NCBI RefSeq assembly: GCF_024793895.1
Contig: NZ_JANUSB010000015.1
Coordinates: forward strand, 1,974,695 to 2,038,694
Length of the DNA stretch: 64,000 nt
From: Serratia sp. AKBS12
Lineage (GTDB): Bacteria > Pseudomonadota > Gammaproteobacteria > Enterobacterales > Enterobacteriaceae
Direction: 5' to 3'
Shown: positions 1-10,023 of the stretch, one piece after another
Numbering within the stretch: position 1 is the stretch's first letter
Layout of the letters: each line of letters begins with the position of its first letter
Notes under the pieces: model-generated
The model's input: only the letters and a program-made list of their open reading frames with translations
Databases searched by the model: none
What the model was told of the DNA's origin: nothing
Position numbers and translations under genes: made by a program

Positions 1-2
1 AT

Positions 3-30
3 GGGTGTGGCATTAGCCGCACCCAGTTTT
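3..30 (+). terminator. Terminator of an upstream gene outside the window
   Basis: A 9-bp stem (3-11 with 16-24, one G-U pair) and a 4-base loop are followed by a short T run at 27-30. It probably ends the gene lying left of the window; in E. coli the neighbour of ltaE is poxB, but nothing of that gene is visible here. Confidence 0.55.
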
Positions 31-98
31 CCCTTTCTCCGTTTGCCATTGCGGTTATGATGGAACAATAACCTCCATATTCAGAATAAGGGATGCCG

Positions 99-1115
99 AT
101 GCTTATTGATTTACGTAGTGATACCGTGACCCGCCCCAGCGCCGCGATGCGCGCTGCCATGAGCAATGCCGAGGTCGGTGATGACGTCTATGGCGATGAC
201 CCAACGGTTAATGCCTTACAGGCCGAAGCGGTGCGCCTGTCGGGCAAGCAGGCGGCGCTGTTTCTGCCCAGCGGCACCCAGGCCAATCTGGTGGCGTTGC
301 TGAGCCACTGCCAGCGCGGCGAGGAGTACATCGTCGGTCAGCAGGCGCACAACTATAAATACGAAGCCGGCGGCGCTGCGGTGCTGGGCAGCATCCAGCC
401 TCAGCCGATAGAAGCCGACGCCGACGGTACCCTGCCGCTAACGGCCGTCGCCGCTGCTATCAAACCCGACGATATTCACTTCGCCCGCACCCGACTGCTG
501 AGCCTGGAAAACACCATCAGCGGCAAGGTGCTGCCACTGACATATCTGAAACAGGCGTGGGAGTTCAGCCGCGAGCGCCAGCTGGCGCTGCACATCGACG
601 GCGCGCGCATTTTCAACGCGGCGGTGGCGCTCAATGTGCCGCTGCAAGAGATCGTGCAATACTGCGATACCTTTACCCTTTGCCTGTCGAAAGGTCTGGG
701 CGCGCCGGTGGGATCGCTGCTGTGCGGCAGCAGTGAGTTTATTCAGCGCGCCAACCGTTGGCGTAAAATGACCGGCGGCGGTCTACGGCAGGCGGGGATT
801 CTGGCGGCGGCAGGGCTATATGCGCTGGAACACAACGTCGAGCGGCTGCGGGAAGACCACGACAATGCCAAGTGGCTGGAACAGCAGTTGCGCGATATCG
901 GCCTGGAGATCGTCGAACCCGGTGCCCAGACCAACGTGCTGTACCTGCGCCAACCGGCAGAACAGGCGGCCAAACTGGGCGCGTGGATGCGCGAGCGCGG
1001 CGTGTTGCTGAGCAGCGGTCCGTTAACCCGGCTTATCACCCACCTCGACCTCAGCCGGCAGGATTTGCAGCAGGTGGTCAATCTGTGGCGTGAGTTCCTG
1101 CAACAGCAACGATAG
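99..1115 (+). CDS. ltaE: Low-specificity L-threonine aldolase
   Basis: PLP-dependent cytosolic enzyme that cleaves L-threonine and L-allo-threonine to glycine and acetaldehyde. The 338-residue product matches E. coli LtaE from end to end: N-terminal IDLRSDTVTRPS, the GTQANLVALLSHC segment, HIDGARIFNA, and the Schiff-base lysine K198 in LSKGLG. An ATG also exists at 93, but the purine-rich AAGGG sits immediately before it; with the ATG at 99 the ribosome-site spacing and the E. coli N-terminus both fit, so 99 is preferred. It converges on nanE, with a shared hairpin between them. The neighbourhood (ltaE next to ybjT/ybjS) is the usual enterobacterial one apart from the inserted nanE cluster. 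Confidence 0.97.
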   Translation: MLIDLRSDTVTRPSAAMRAAMSNAEVGDDVYGDDPTVNALQAEAVRLSGKQAALFLPSGTQANLVALLSHCQRGEEYIVGQQAHNYKYEAGGAAVLGSIQPQPIEADADGTLPLTAVAAAIKPDDIHFARTRLLSLENTISGKVLPLTYLKQAWEFSRERQLALHIDGARIFNAAVALNVPLQEIVQYCDTFTLCLSKGLGAPVGSLLCGSSEFIQRANRWRKMTGGGLRQAGILAAAGLYALEHNVERLREDHDNAKWLEQQLRDIGLEIVEPGAQTNVLYLRQPAEQAAKLGAWMRERGVLLSSGPLTRLITHLDLSRQDLQQVVNLWREFLQQQR

Positions 1116-1124
1116 ACGCAAATA

Positions 1125-1147
1125 CCGCCCTGACCAGTGCAGGGCGG
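1125..1147. terminator. Bidirectional hairpin between ltaE and nanE
   Basis: Perfect 8-bp stem CCGCCCTG/CAGGGCGG with a 7-base loop between two converging genes. No long T run follows on either side, so termination strength is uncertain, but position suggests a shared terminator. Confidence 0.6.
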
Positions 1148-1152
1148 CCGGT

Positions 1153-1845
1153 TCAGCCACCGATCGCCTGCACAAACCGTTGGGTGATCTGTTGCGGCCG
1201 GGTAATCGCCCCGCCAACCACTACTGCGTGGGCGCCCAGAGCCAGGCAGCGCGCCGCCATGGCTGGCGTTTCCACATTGCCTTCGGCAATCACCGGGCGC
1301 CCTACCGCCGCCAGCACCTGACGCAAAAAGCAAAAATCATCCTGCGCCAGCTTTTGACCACGCGTTTGCGCGGTATAGCCGTGCAAAGTGGTGCCTATGC
1401 AGTCAAAGCCGAGCGTATCGGCATTGACTGCCTCCGCCAGCGTGGCGATATCCGCCATCAGCAACAGCTGCGGGTATTTGCTGCGGATGGCTTGCACCAG
1501 CGCAGCCAACGGCAACGTTCCCGGCCTTGGATGCGCCGTCGCATCCAGGGCGATCATCTGCGGTGACAGGCACATCAGCTCGTCGACTTCCCGCAGGGTC
1601 GGCGTGATATATACCGCGCTGTCGGCATAATCACGTTTAATGATGCCGATTACCGGCAGCAAGACCGCACGCATGATCGCCTTTAGATCCTCAACGCCGT
1701 TGGCGCGAATTGCCGCCGCGCCGCCGGCTTCAGCCGCGACCGCCATACGCGACATAATATAATCGCTATGCAGTGGTTCGCCCTCCAGCGCCTGACATGA
1801 CACCACCAATTTCCCTTTGATCTGCTGCAACATGGAAACCGTCAT
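1153..1845 (-). CDS. nanE: N-acetylmannosamine-6-phosphate 2-epimerase
   Basis: Converts ManNAc-6-phosphate to GlcNAc-6-phosphate (TIM-barrel NanE family), the step that feeds sialic-acid-type amino sugars into GlcNAc metabolism. The 230-residue product shows family landmarks: [10 protein letters not shown] near the N-terminus, [50 protein letters not shown] and VVGGAITRP. Start chosen at the ATG whose A overlaps the stop of the upstream PTS gene (ATGA overlap), preceded by AGGAG; longer readings run into the PTS coding frame. The coupled PTS permease implies that the imported sugar arrives already phosphorylated at C6, so ManNAc or a related hexosamine is a plausible substrate (inference). 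Confidence 0.93.
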   Translation of the reverse strand: MTVSMLQQIKGKLVVSCQALEGEPLHSDYIMSRMAVAAEAGGAAAIRANGVEDLKAIMRAVLLPVIGIIKRDYADSAVYITPTLREVDELMCLSPQMIALDATAHPRPGTLPLAALVQAIRSKYPQLLLMADIATLAEAVNADTLGFDCIGTTLHGYTAQTRGQKLAQDDFCFLRQVLAAVGRPVIAEGNVETPAMAARCLALGAHAVVVGGAITRPQQITQRFVQAIGG

Positions 1846-3398
1846 AAATCCAATAACTCCTCTACTTCGTTTTTGATGATGGTAACGTGTGGACCATAGA
1901 TCACCTGAACGCCGTTGCCGCGCACGATCACCGCCCGGGCGCCGCTGGCTTTCAACTCGGCCTGGTTGACGTGTCGCCCGTGCTTGAGCGTGACGCGCAG
2001 CCGAGTGGCGCAACAGTCGAGATCGACCACATTATCCCTACCCCCCAGCGCTGCCAGGATCTGCTGCGCGCGGGCCGAGGCGGACTGCACCGTTTCGCTG
2101 ACTGTGTCGTCAGCGCGCCCCGGTGTTTTGAAATTGAAGCGCACAATCAGAAAGCGGAACGTACAGTAATACAGCAGGAACCACGGTACGCCGACCAAAG
2201 GTACCCACATCCAGTTGGTTTTCGCTTCACCCTGCAACACGCCGAACAGAATGAAATCGATAAAGCCGCCGGAGAAGGTCTGGCCAATGGTAATCTGCAG
2301 CATATGCGCCAGCATAAAAGCCAGTCCGTCAAATACCGCGTGCACCACGTACAGCGCCGGCGCAATAAACAGGAAGGAAAACTCGATCGGTTCAGTAATG
2401 CCGGTCAGAAAAGAGGTCAATGCTGCCGACAGCAGCAAGCCCCCCACCCGCTTACGGTTTTCCGGTTTGGCGGTTTGATACATCGCCAGACAGGCTCCGA
2501 GCAGACCAAACATCATGGTGATAAATCGGCCAGACATAAAACGCGCGGTGCCGAGGTAAAACTGCTGGGTGGTCGGATCGGCGAGCTGGGCAAAGAAGAT
2601 ACGCTGGGTGCCTTCAACCAGTTGCCCCTGAATCACCTCGCTGCCGCCGAGCGCGGTGGTCCAGAACGGCAGATAAAAAATGTGATGCAGGCCAAACGGG
2701 CCTAGCATGCGCAACACAAAGCCGTAGATAAAGGTGCCCAGATAGCCGGTGGCCTCTACCAGCCCACCCAGGCCAAAGATAAGCTGCTGAACGTGCGGCC
2801 AGATCGCGGTCATCAGCGCCCCGACTGCCATTGCCGCCAGCGAACTGATAATCGGGATAAAGCGTGAACCACCAAAAAATCCGAGGAACTGCGGCAGCGC
2901 AATCTTGTTGTAGCGATTATGCAGATACCAGGTCACCAGACCGATCGTCACGCCGCCAAACACGCCGGTTTCCAGTGTCTGGACGCCAAGGATCATCCCT
3001 TGGCCGACTGCACCAGGGTTTTCGACCGCCAGCGTGCCGTTGATTTTTAGCAACGCATTGATGGTAGCGTTCATCACCAGATAGGCAATCAGCGAAGCCA
3101 GGCCGGCGGTGCCCTTGTCTCTTTTGGCCAGCCCCACCGCCACGCCGACGGCAAACAGCACCGCCAGATTGGCAAAGACGATCGATCCGGCGCTGGCCAT
3201 CACGCTGAACACGCCTTGCAGCCAGCCGATATTCAAAAACGGATAGGCTTCAACGGTATTGGGATTGGAAAGCGCCCCGCCGATGCCCAACAACAGCCCG
3301 GCGGCTGGCAGCACGGCGATCGGCAACATAAACGATTTACCGAAAAGCTGGGCTTTTTCAAACCAGCTTTTCGACGATGTTTCCCCGATTGATGACAT
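1842..3398 (-). CDS. PTS transporter, glucose/GlcNAc-family EIICB
   Basis: Membrane permease that imports and phosphorylates a sugar through the phosphotransferase system. Of the 518 residues, about 1-410 form the EIIC domain with many hydrophobic segments (for example [21 protein letters not shown] and the conserved [10 protein letters not shown]), and about 435-518 form EIIB with the phosphorylation cysteine C463 in the CATRLR motif. There is no EIIA domain, so a shared EIIA such as Crr is needed. The start at 3398 (MSSIGE) has GGGGAAA upstream; a longer frame lacks support. It is translationally coupled to nanE and divergent from an RpiR regulator. Substrate is not fixed by sequence: ManNAc, GlcNAc or MurNAc-type sugars are options. 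Confidence 0.9.
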   Translation of the reverse strand: MSSIGETSSKSWFEKAQLFGKSFMLPIAVLPAAGLLLGIGGALSNPNTVEAYPFLNIGWLQGVFSVMASAGSIVFANLAVLFAVGVAVGLAKRDKGTAGLASLIAYLVMNATINALLKINGTLAVENPGAVGQGMILGVQTLETGVFGGVTIGLVTWYLHNRYNKIALPQFLGFFGGSRFIPIISSLAAMAVGALMTAIWPHVQQLIFGLGGLVEATGYLGTFIYGFVLRMLGPFGLHHIFYLPFWTTALGGSEVIQGQLVEGTQRIFFAQLADPTTQQFYLGTARFMSGRFITMMFGLLGACLAMYQTAKPENRKRVGGLLLSAALTSFLTGITEPIEFSFLFIAPALYVVHAVFDGLAFMLAHMLQITIGQTFSGGFIDFILFGVLQGEAKTNWMWVPLVGVPWFLLYYCTFRFLIVRFNFKTPGRADDTVSETVQSASARAQQILAALGGRDNVVDLDCCATRLRVTLKHGRHVNQAELKASGARAVIVRGNGVQVIYGPHVTIIKNEVEELLDL

Positions 3399-3427
3399 AA
3401 AGTTTCCCCATTTATATTTTTTATTGA

Positions 3428-3478
3428 TGAAAATTTTTACCACAAATAAAATTAATAAATGAAAATTTTAATCACAAA
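3428..3478. promoter_or_regulatory. Tandem operator-like repeats between PTS and rpiR genes
   Basis: Two 19-bp direct repeats, TGAAAATTTTTACCACAAA at 3428-3446 and a 17/19 match at 3460-3478, lie 32 bp apart (about three helical turns) in the divergent promoter region. They look like binding sites for the adjacent RpiR-family regulator. Inference only; no footprint is known to me. Confidence 0.55.
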
Positions 3479-3569
3479 GAGGATCGTCGTCACAAAGCGG
3501 GGAATTCAGTGGCGGGCGACAACCCCTTTCCGTCACAATAGAACCAGACCGAATCAAAAGGGTAACGTG

Positions 3570-4394
3570 ATGAATAGCGGAAATTTGTTGTTGCGGCTGC
3601 GACAAGATTTGGCTGGGTACAGCCCGACGCTGCACAAACTGGGGAATTATGTCATCGAGCAACCGTCCAGGGTGCTCTACTTCACGATTACCGAACTGGC
3701 ACGCGAGAGCGCTACCAGCGAAGCCAGCGTTACGCGACTATGTCGCCACCTGGGGTGCAAGGGATATACCGAATTCAAGATGGCACTGGCACTGTGCGTG
3801 CAGCAAGGTGTACAGGAGCCAGCCAGCGAGCTGAGCATCAGCGAATCACTGGTGGAAGAAAGCGTGCAGGCGTTGCGCGATACCGGAGCGCTGCTCGATC
3901 GACAGGCCTTGCAGCAGTCGGCACTGGCGCTGCATCAGGCCCGCTCGATACAGATTTACGGCGTCGCCGCCAGCGCGATTATCGGCGATTTTCTGCAGTA
4001 TAAACTGCTGCGTCTCGGCAAGCCGGCACTGCTGTTTAGCGATATGCATCGGGCGGCGATGAATGCCGCATCGCTGGCGGAAAACGACGTGGCGATAGCC
4101 ATTTCCAGTTCCGGCTCCACCAAAGACATTCTGCATGCGGTGACCCTGGCGAAGCAACGCCATGCTCAGGTGATCGTCATCAGCAATAACCAGCGCAGCC
4201 CGCTGGCCAAACTGGCCAATATTCTGCTGGTGGCCGCCAAGCCAGAGGGACCGCTGAACGCCGGCGCACTGCCGGCCAAGGTCGGGGCGATGTTGCTGGT
4301 AGAGTTAATGGCGTCGGAGCTGGCGCAACGTGATGTCGCCTATGTGCAGTCGGTACAAACCACTGCCAGCGCCACGCTGCCACTGTTGCTGTAG
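3570..4394 (+). CDS. RpiR/MurR-family transcriptional regulator
   Basis: Cytoplasmic sugar-phosphate-responsive regulator of 274 residues. Residues about 1-80 form the HTH_6 DNA-binding domain (ITELARESATSEASVTRLCRHLGCKGYTEFK), and about 110-250 a SIS sugar-isomerase domain (IYGVAASAIIGDFLQYKL, AIAISSSGSTKDILHAVTLAK). Start at 3570 is preceded by AAAGGG at good spacing; an in-frame extension upstream covers the operator region and is rejected. Divergent transcription from the PTS-nanE operon and the tandem repeats between them argue that it controls that operon in response to a phosphorylated amino sugar (inference). Confidence 0.9.
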   Translation: MNSGNLLLRLRQDLAGYSPTLHKLGNYVIEQPSRVLYFTITELARESATSEASVTRLCRHLGCKGYTEFKMALALCVQQGVQEPASELSISESLVEESVQALRDTGALLDRQALQQSALALHQARSIQIYGVAASAIIGDFLQYKLLRLGKPALLFSDMHRAAMNAASLAENDVAIAISSSGSTKDILHAVTLAKQRHAQVIVISNNQRSPLAKLANILLVAAKPEGPLNAGALPAKVGAMLLVELMASELAQRDVAYVQSVQTTASATLPLLL

Positions 4395-4410
4395 TCAGCG
4401 ATACGGGCGG

Positions 4411-4755
4411 CTACAGGAAACGACCATAAACCGCGTACCATAGGGCCGCTATCGCGGCCACGTTCAGCACCACGCTGAGTATGAACCAGGTTTTGAACGG
4501 CTGTTTGCTGGTTTTATGACGAAACAGTTGCTGGCCGCATAATGCGCCAGGCCAACCGCCGACGACGCCATACGCCAACAGCGTCAACTCCGGCACCCGT
4601 CGCCAGGCGTTGATCGCCGCCAGCTTGTCCACACCGTAGAGAGCCAGCGTCAGCAGATTCACCAGCAGCATCCACATCCACAGCGGATGCAGGAAAAACC
4701 AACTGGCAGCAAACGCCAGCGCCAACAACAGATAACACACCAGGTTCAATCGCAT
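4411..4755 (-). CDS. DUF1294 family inner-membrane protein
   Basis: A small hydrophobic protein of about 114 residues with three to four membrane segments. The pattern VNLLTLALYGVDKLAAINAWRRVPELTLL followed by GGWPGAL and FRHKTSKQPF is the DUF1294 signature. Function unknown; some family members are fused to cold-shock domains, this one is not. Start at 4755 (MRLNLVCYLL) places the first membrane segment at the N-terminus; longer starts add an unlikely polar leader. It converges with the rpiR gene, 16 bp apart. Confidence 0.8.
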   Translation of the reverse strand: MRLNLVCYLLLALAFAASWFFLHPLWMWMLLVNLLTLALYGVDKLAAINAWRRVPELTLLAYGVVGGWPGALCGQQLFRHKTSKQPFKTWFILSVVLNVAAIAALWYAVYGRFL

Positions 4756-4909
4756 AGCAAAGCCCGCATAAAGAGACGGCGCGTAGTGTGACGCCGTGCG
4801 GCCATCGTTGCAACCACCCATTATCCTTACAAAAAGTGCATTTATACCGCAAAGTTGGCATGCTAGGTTAGGCTGTATTTACCGTTATCTGTTGCATAAG
4901 GTCGTGCTG

Positions 4910-6349
4910 ATGATCCCCCAACGCATCCTGGTGCTTGGCGCCAGTGGTTATATCGGGCAAAACTTGATCCCCCATCTGGCGGCACAGGGGCATGCTATCA
5001 CCGCCGCCGCTCGCCGGATCGAATGGTTGCAGCAGCAACGTTGGCCGCAGGTCGATTGCCGTTATGTCGATGTGTACCAAGCGGAAACGCTGGCGGCCGC
5101 GCTGTGGGACACCGATGTGTTGTATTACCTGATCCACGGCATGGGTGATGGCGACGACTTTATCGAAAAAGAGCGTCAGGCCGCCGAAAACGTGCGTGAT
5201 GCCCTACGCAATTCCAACGTCAAGCAGGTGATTTTTCTCGGCGCGTTGCAGCCGGCAGGGGAAAGCTCGCCGCATTTGCTGGCGCGCAAGTTGACCGGCG
5301 AGATCCTGCGCCAGAGTGGCATTCCGGTCACCGAGCTGCGCGCCAGTATCATCGTCGGGCCAGGTTCGGCGGCGTTCGAAATCATGCGCGACATGGTTTA
5401 CAACCTGCCGATCCTCACACCGCCGCGCTGGGTGCGTTCCAAATCTTCGCCGGTCGCTCTGGAAAATCTGCTGGTCTATCTGGCAGAACTGCTGCACCAC
5501 CCGGCCGACGAAAGCCGTATCTTCGACGTCGCCGGGCCGGAATACATCAGCTATCAAACCCTGTTCGAGCGTTTCATCACCATCAGCGGAAAAAAACGCT
5601 GGCTGATCCCCATTCCGCTGCCAACGCGTTTTATTTCGGTGTGGTTTATCAGCATGGTCACCTCGGTGCCGACCTCGATTGCCCGCGCGCTGATCCAGGG
5701 GTTGAATCACGATCTGCCCGCCAACGGTGCGCCACTGCAAGCGTTGATTCCGCAGCGCCTAACCACCTTTGACGATGCGGTCAGCGAAACGCTGCGTCGT
5801 GAAGACGAAGTGGTCGACTCCGCCGACTGGGGTTATGACCCGCAGGCTCGCGCCCGCTGGCGCCCCGGTTACGGCTTTTATCCCAAACAGGCCGGTTGCG
5901 CGCTGGATACCCAGGCTTCCAGCGCTGCACTGTGGCACGTGGTGCAGCAGTTGGGCGGTAAAGAGGGGTATTTTTATGCCAATATCCTGTGGCAGATCCG
6001 CGCCCGGATGGACGACATGATCGGTAACGGCGTTGTGTACGGCCGTCCGCCACGGGACACGTTGGCAGTGGGGGACGTGGTTGACGGCTGGAAAGTGATC
6101 ACCATCAAGCCGGAACGCCAGATGGCGTTGCTGTTTGGCATGAAGGCGCCGGGTTTGGGCCGTCTGGTATTCAGTATCAAGGATCACGGTAATCGGCGTA
6201 CCCTGGACGTGCGTGCCTGGTGGCACCCGGCCGGTTTCAGCGGGCTGCTGTACTGGTTCGCCATGATGCCGGCGCATCTGTTTATTTTCCGCGGCATGGC
6301 GAAACGCATTGCACGGCTTGCCGAGCAATACGACCACCGTTTGCCGTAG
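4910..6349 (+). CDS. ybjT: NAD(P)-binding SDR-like protein with DUF2867 domain (YbjT)
   Basis: 479-residue homologue of E. coli YbjT. The N-terminus ([18 protein letters not shown]) is a Rossmann nucleotide-binding motif of the extended/atypical SDR type; about residues 330-479 form the DUF2867 domain ([45 protein letters not shown]), with a hydrophobic stretch near the C-terminus that could associate with the membrane. Start at 4910 has AAGG upstream and matches E. coli; an extended reading to 4796 lacks conservation. Biochemical role is not established. It sits beside ybjS as in E. coli. Confidence 0.93.
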   Translation: MIPQRILVLGASGYIGQNLIPHLAAQGHAITAAARRIEWLQQQRWPQVDCRYVDVYQAETLAAALWDTDVLYYLIHGMGDGDDFIEKERQAAENVRDALRNSNVKQVIFLGALQPAGESSPHLLARKLTGEILRQSGIPVTELRASIIVGPGSAAFEIMRDMVYNLPILTPPRWVRSKSSPVALENLLVYLAELLHHPADESRIFDVAGPEYISYQTLFERFITISGKKRWLIPIPLPTRFISVWFISMVTSVPTSIARALIQGLNHDLPANGAPLQALIPQRLTTFDDAVSETLRREDEVVDSADWGYDPQARARWRPGYGFYPKQAGCALDTQASSAALWHVVQQLGGKEGYFYANILWQIRARMDDMIGNGVVYGRPPRDTLAVGDVVDGWKVITIKPERQMALLFGMKAPGLGRLVFSIKDHGNRRTLDVRAWWHPAGFSGLLYWFAMMPAHLFIFRGMAKRIARLAEQYDHRLP

Positions 6350-6505
6350 GCAATGCTCAATTGTCGATCAACCGCACAGTTTGCCGCTGTGGATAGGCCC
6401 TTTCCGATTGCATAGCGCATGAAATCACGAAAGAATGGCACCTTATTTGCTGGGACGCGAAAACTGCGCTCAGCCCTCTGATTTTTGGTGAGAATAGAGT
6501 TCGTT

Positions 6506-7516
6506 ATGAAGGTATTGGTCACCGGCGCAACCAGTGGGTTAGGCCGTAACGCCGTTGAATATCTCCGCCGTCAGGGCATTAAAGTGCGCGCTACCGGTCG
6601 TAATCAGGCCATGGGCAGCCTGCTGGAGAAAATGGGCGCCGAATTCATTCAAGCCGATCTCACCAATCTGGTGTCTTCACAGGCTAAAGCGATGTTGGCC
6701 GAAGTGGACGTGCTGTGGCACTGTTCCAGTTTTACCTCTCCATGGGGTACCGAAGAAGCCTTCGAACTGGCCAACGTACGCGCCACTCGCCGCCTGGGAG
6801 AATGGGCGGCGGCGTATGGCGTTGCCCAGTTTATCCATATCTCTTCACCGGCGATCTATTTTGATTATCATCACCATCGCAACGTCACCGAAGAGTTCCG
6901 CCCGGTGCGCTACGCCAACGAATTTGCCCGCAGCAAGGCCGCCGGCGAGCAGGTGATTCAGCAACTGGCAATGTCCAACCCTCAGACCCACTTCAGCATT
7001 CTGCGCCCGCAGGGTCTGTTCGGCCCGCACGATAAAGTGATGCTGCCGCGCCTGCTGCATATGATCAAACACTATGGCAACCTGCTTCTGCCCCGCGGCG
7101 GCGCGGCACTGGTGGATATGACCTATCTGGAAAATGCGGTGCATGCCATGTGGCTGGCGACACAAAAGGAGAACACACCGTCCGGGCGCGCCTACAACAT
7201 TACTAATCAGCAGGCGCGCCCACTACGAACGGTCGTGCAGCAGTTGATTGATGAATTGGGCATGAAGTGTCGCATTCGCTCAGTGCCCTACCCGATGCTC
7301 GACATGATGGCCCGTGGTATGGAAAAGCTGGGCAGCAAAAGCGAAAAGGAACCGGTATTGACCCACTACGGCGTGGCAAAGCTCAATTTCGACCTGACGC
7401 TGGACACCACGCGCGCGCAGCAGGAACTGAACTACCGGCCGGTTGTGTCGCTGGACGAAGGCATAGCTCGTACCGCCCGCTGGTTAAAAGATCACGGCAA
7501 GCTGCACGGCCTGTGA
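6506..7516 (+). CDS. ybjS: NAD(P)-dependent epimerase/dehydratase family protein (YbjS)
   Basis: 336-residue extended SDR, near end-to-end match to E. coli Ybj[17 protein letters not shown] dinucleotide-binding start, [16 protein letters not shown], and the YxxxK-like [13 protein letters not shown] region, then [13 protein letters not shown] and [16 protein letters not shown]. Family members act on sugar-nucleotides or sterol-like substrates, but YbjS itself has no assigned substrate. It ends exactly where the convergent amiD gene ends. Confidence 0.94.
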   Translation: MKVLVTGATSGLGRNAVEYLRRQGIKVRATGRNQAMGSLLEKMGAEFIQADLTNLVSSQAKAMLAEVDVLWHCSSFTSPWGTEEAFELANVRATRRLGEWAAAYGVAQFIHISSPAIYFDYHHHRNVTEEFRPVRYANEFARSKAAGEQVIQQLAMSNPQTHFSILRPQGLFGPHDKVMLPRLLHMIKHYGNLLLPRGGAALVDMTYLENAVHAMWLATQKENTPSGRAYNITNQQARPLRTVVQQLIDELGMKCRIRSVPYPMLDMMARGMEKLGSKSEKEPVLTHYGVAKLNFDLTLDTTRAQQELNYRPVVSLDEGIARTARWLKDHGKLHGL

Positions 7517-8353
7517 TCAGCGCGACGCCGGGTACTTCTGTAATAAGGCATCGATAATCGCCTCAGTTTCCGCATCCGGCTCACCGCGATAATCGCCGGG
7601 CCGGAAATGCATCTGAAACGCCGCCAGCAGGTTCTTCTGCTGTTGCACATCCCATCTGTCATCGAGCATATAACCGTAGCGCGCCAGCTTTGCCAGCAGT
7701 GGCGGCATCGGCACCGGCGCGTGCGGGTTGCGCCCCGCCAGATAATGTTGCACCACGCCCGGATCCGGCCAGGCGCCAACCCCGGCCTGTGCCAATTGCC
7801 GCCAGGGAAAGAGCGGCCCAGGATCCTGTTTGCGCTGCGGGGCAATATCACTGTGCCCCACCACATCCACAGGTTGTATGCCGTAGCGAGCAATAATGTC
7901 GCGGGCAAGCTCGGTCAACAGTGCGATTTGCTGCGGCGTGTAAGGCTGCCAGGATTGTGACAGTAACCGACGCTGATAACCACGGTTGACAATTTCGATG
8001 CCGATCGAGGTGTCGTTCAGGCCGCTGCGGCCGCGCCACTGGCTGGCACCGGCGTGCCAGGCACGCATCTGCTCGGGTACCAGTTGATACGCCAACGGCT
8101 TGCCGCTCTGCACAGGCGGCTGCGCCGGCAGCAGATAATGGGCGCTGACGTGTTCGTCAGTCAGAGTCTTGAGCGAAGAGTGAAAATCTTCGGCGGTGTA
8201 ATGCATTACCAGAAAACGAATGCGTTGATCGGCACCCTGGGCCTGATGAAGGGTTTCCAGCCGATAGCCGCCGTGGTCGACGACGGTATTCTGCGATTGG
8301 CCTTGGCAACCCGCCAGCAACCCGATAGCGGCAATCCATAACCACTTGCTCAC
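7517..8353 (-). CDS. amiD: N-acetylmuramoyl-L-alanine amidase, outer-membrane lipoprotein
   Basis: Zinc amidase (Amidase_2 family) that cleaves the MurNAc-L-Ala bond in peptidoglycan and anhydro-muropeptides in the periplasm. Signal peptide ends in the lipobox LAGC at residues 13-16, predicting a lipoprotein. The amidase domain shows FLVMHYTAEDF (zinc histidine), AWHAGASQWRG and VVGHSDIAPQRKQDPGPLFPW (second histidine and DPG motif). A C-terminal peptidoglycan-binding-like domain follows (about residues 200-270). Start codon is GTG with GGAGGG upstream. Placement next to ybjS and ybjQ matches E. coli. Confidence 0.95.
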   Translation of the reverse strand: MSKWLWIAAIGLLAGCQGQSQNTVVDHGGYRLETLHQAQGADQRIRFLVMHYTAEDFHSSLKTLTDEHVSAHYLLPAQPPVQSGKPLAYQLVPEQMRAWHAGASQWRGRSGLNDTSIGIEIVNRGYQRRLLSQSWQPYTPQQIALLTELARDIIARYGIQPVDVVGHSDIAPQRKQDPGPLFPWRQLAQAGVGAWPDPGVVQHYLAGRNPHAPVPMPPLLAKLARYGYMLDDRWDVQQQKNLLAAFQMHFRPGDYRGEPDAETEAIIDALLQKYPASR

Positions 8354-8404
8354 ACGCCCTCCTGGTTTGTCATGCGGCCCGGCGTAATCCCGGGCCTCGC
8401 GGGA

Positions 8405-8728
8405 TTAACGCGCGACTTTGACCGCCGTACCGCTGACCGTCACCATCAGCATACTGGCGTCTTTACCGACGGTTTCATAATCAATATCAATACCTACTAC
8501 CGCATTGGCCCCCAGTTCCTGCGCCTGTTCCTGCAGCTCCTGGAATGCCAGTTGACGCGCCTTGCGCAGCTCTTTTTCGTACGCACCGGAACGGCCGCCG
8601 ACGATGTCACGTACGCCGGCAAAAAAATCACGGAAGATGTTGGCGCCGAGGATCGCCTCGCCGGTGACAACGCCGCAATATTCGCTAATGGTGAATCCTT
8701 CCAGAGTCGGGGTTGTGGAAAGCTGCAT
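8405..8728 (-). CDS. ybjQ: UPF0145 / YbjQ family protein
   Basis: 107-residue member of the YbjQ family (heavy-metal-binding-like fold, pentameric in solved relatives). Landmarks: [49 protein letters not shown]. The function is unknown. Its ATG is preceded by AGGAGAT. Conserved position between amiD and ybjP. Confidence 0.93.
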   Translation of the reverse strand: MQLSTTPTLEGFTISEYCGVVTGEAILGANIFRDFFAGVRDIVGGRSGAYEKELRKARQLAFQELQEQAQELGANAVVGIDIDYETVGKDASMLMVTVSGTAVKVAR

Positions 8729-8834
8729 GGTAATCTCCTTGATATATGCCTTAATCGCTTTACTCTGACCACCAGTTTAGCATTATGTTCTGCCGCACGT
8801 CGCGGGCGCTACCGCGCGGCGGGACAGGCTGGCG

Positions 8835-9257
8835 TTAACGGTACAGCGGCAGATTGCCGGTCAGCGCGTTGATTTTCTTTTTCGGCCCGATCAGGCCGAT
8901 CGCCACCAGCTCGATTTGCTCGCTGGCAACCGCCGCAATCCGCTCACGGTAGTCGTCATAGGTTTTGCATGATTGCGCCAACGCGCTGAACGGCATGCAA
9001 TAAATCTCGTCATCGTGCTCGGTACGGGACAGCAGCGCCAGCAGCACGGCCCCCGGCGCACGCAAGATAGGCAACGGTACCGAAATCACGCCGGGGTAAT
9101 TGACTCCGTCCTGGCTGGCAACATCCGACCCCACCAGGTTTTCCACCGTTTTGCCAAAGCCGATACCTATCACGCTCACCGCATTCATTGACAGCCCCAC
9201 AGCCAGATCCTGATCGACAATAATGGCGCACTTGTGCACCGCCGCATCAAACTTCAT
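8835..9257 (-). CDS. DUF2000 family protein
   Basis: 140-residue cytoplasmic protein with the DUF2000 pattern (KCAIIVDQDLAVGLSMNAVSVIG ... PLPILRAPGAVLLAL ... ERIAAVASEQIELVAIGLIGPKKKINALTGNLPLY). The family has a peptidyl-tRNA-hydrolase-II-like fold but no assigned activity. It is divergent from an Lrp/AsnC regulator with about 170 bp between, the usual layout of such a regulator with its target, so regulation by that neighbour is a reasonable inference. Not part of the E. coli K-12 version of this locus. Confidence 0.8.
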   Translation of the reverse strand: MKFDAAVHKCAIIVDQDLAVGLSMNAVSVIGIGFGKTVENLVGSDVASQDGVNYPGVISVPLPILRAPGAVLLALLSRTEHDDEIYCMPFSALAQSCKTYDDYRERIAAVASEQIELVAIGLIGPKKKINALTGNLPLYR

Positions 9258-9427
9258 TTTTACTCCTTAAATAAATTAATCAAACTGCATAGCTATTCGC
9301 GTCGACAACGCGAAAACGACCGAGGATTATTATGCCAGTCTCCTTGGGGTGAAAGTGACCTATATGACTTGCAACACCGGCCAAGTTGGGTAGGATTAAC
9401 CAATTTACAGCCGTATAGAGAAATAAA

Positions 9428-9913
9428 ATGAATAAAAGCAACTTGGATCCGGCAGAGATAAAAATTCTTGCCGCCTTGCAACAGGATGCGCGCGTCACAA
9501 ACCAGACATTAGCCGAACAAATAGGTATCTCAGCCTCCCCGTGCTGGCGCAAAGTGCGCAAACTGGAAGATGACGCCGTGATCCAGGGATATCGCGCGGT
9601 GTTGGATCGCCGCAAGATTGGGCTGGGTGTGATGGTCTTCATACGCGTCAGCATTGACAGCCACAGCGCAGCCGAAGCGCTGAAGTTCGAACAGCAAGTC
9701 GGCGATTTGGACGACGTGGTAGCCTGCTACAGCATCGGTGGCGATGCAGACTTTCTGTTGCAAGTGGTGGCGAGGGATCTGGACACCTACGCCGAGTTCG
9801 CCATGTCGGTGATTCGCCGTCTGCCCGGCATCAAGGAAATGCAAAGCATGTTCGTGCTGAAGGAAATCAAACCGTTCGTGGCATTCCCAATCAAACAGCC
9901 GACGCAGCGTTAA
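9428..9913 (+). CDS. Lrp/AsnC family transcriptional regulator
   Basis: 161-residue regulator. Residues about 5-55 form the HTH_AsnC DNA-binding domain (KILAALQQDARVTNQTLAEQIGISASPCWRKVRKLE), followed by a RAM/ACT-like ligand-binding domain (VVACYSIGGDADFLLQVVARDLDTYAEF). Divergent from the DUF2000 gene; probably controls it and senses an amino acid, identity unknown. Confidence 0.9.
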   Translation: MNKSNLDPAEIKILAALQQDARVTNQTLAEQIGISASPCWRKVRKLEDDAVIQGYRAVLDRRKIGLGVMVFIRVSIDSHSAAEALKFEQQVGDLDDVVACYSIGGDADFLLQVVARDLDTYAEFAMSVIRRLPGIKEMQSMFVLKEIKPFVAFPIKQPTQR

Positions 9914-10023
9914 ACCTGAAAGTGCAGCATCTGTTAAAACCTGTCGGGTATTTTGGTGGTAAAGTTTTCTGCGTATAAACTGTAAGTTGTCGATCTTCAA
10001 GAAACATCACATAAGGTAATGAG

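Noticed and set aside
1023..1333. Open frames antisense to ltaE and nanE
   Set aside because: They overlap well-conserved genes in other frames, have no family resemblance and reflect GC-rich codon bias.
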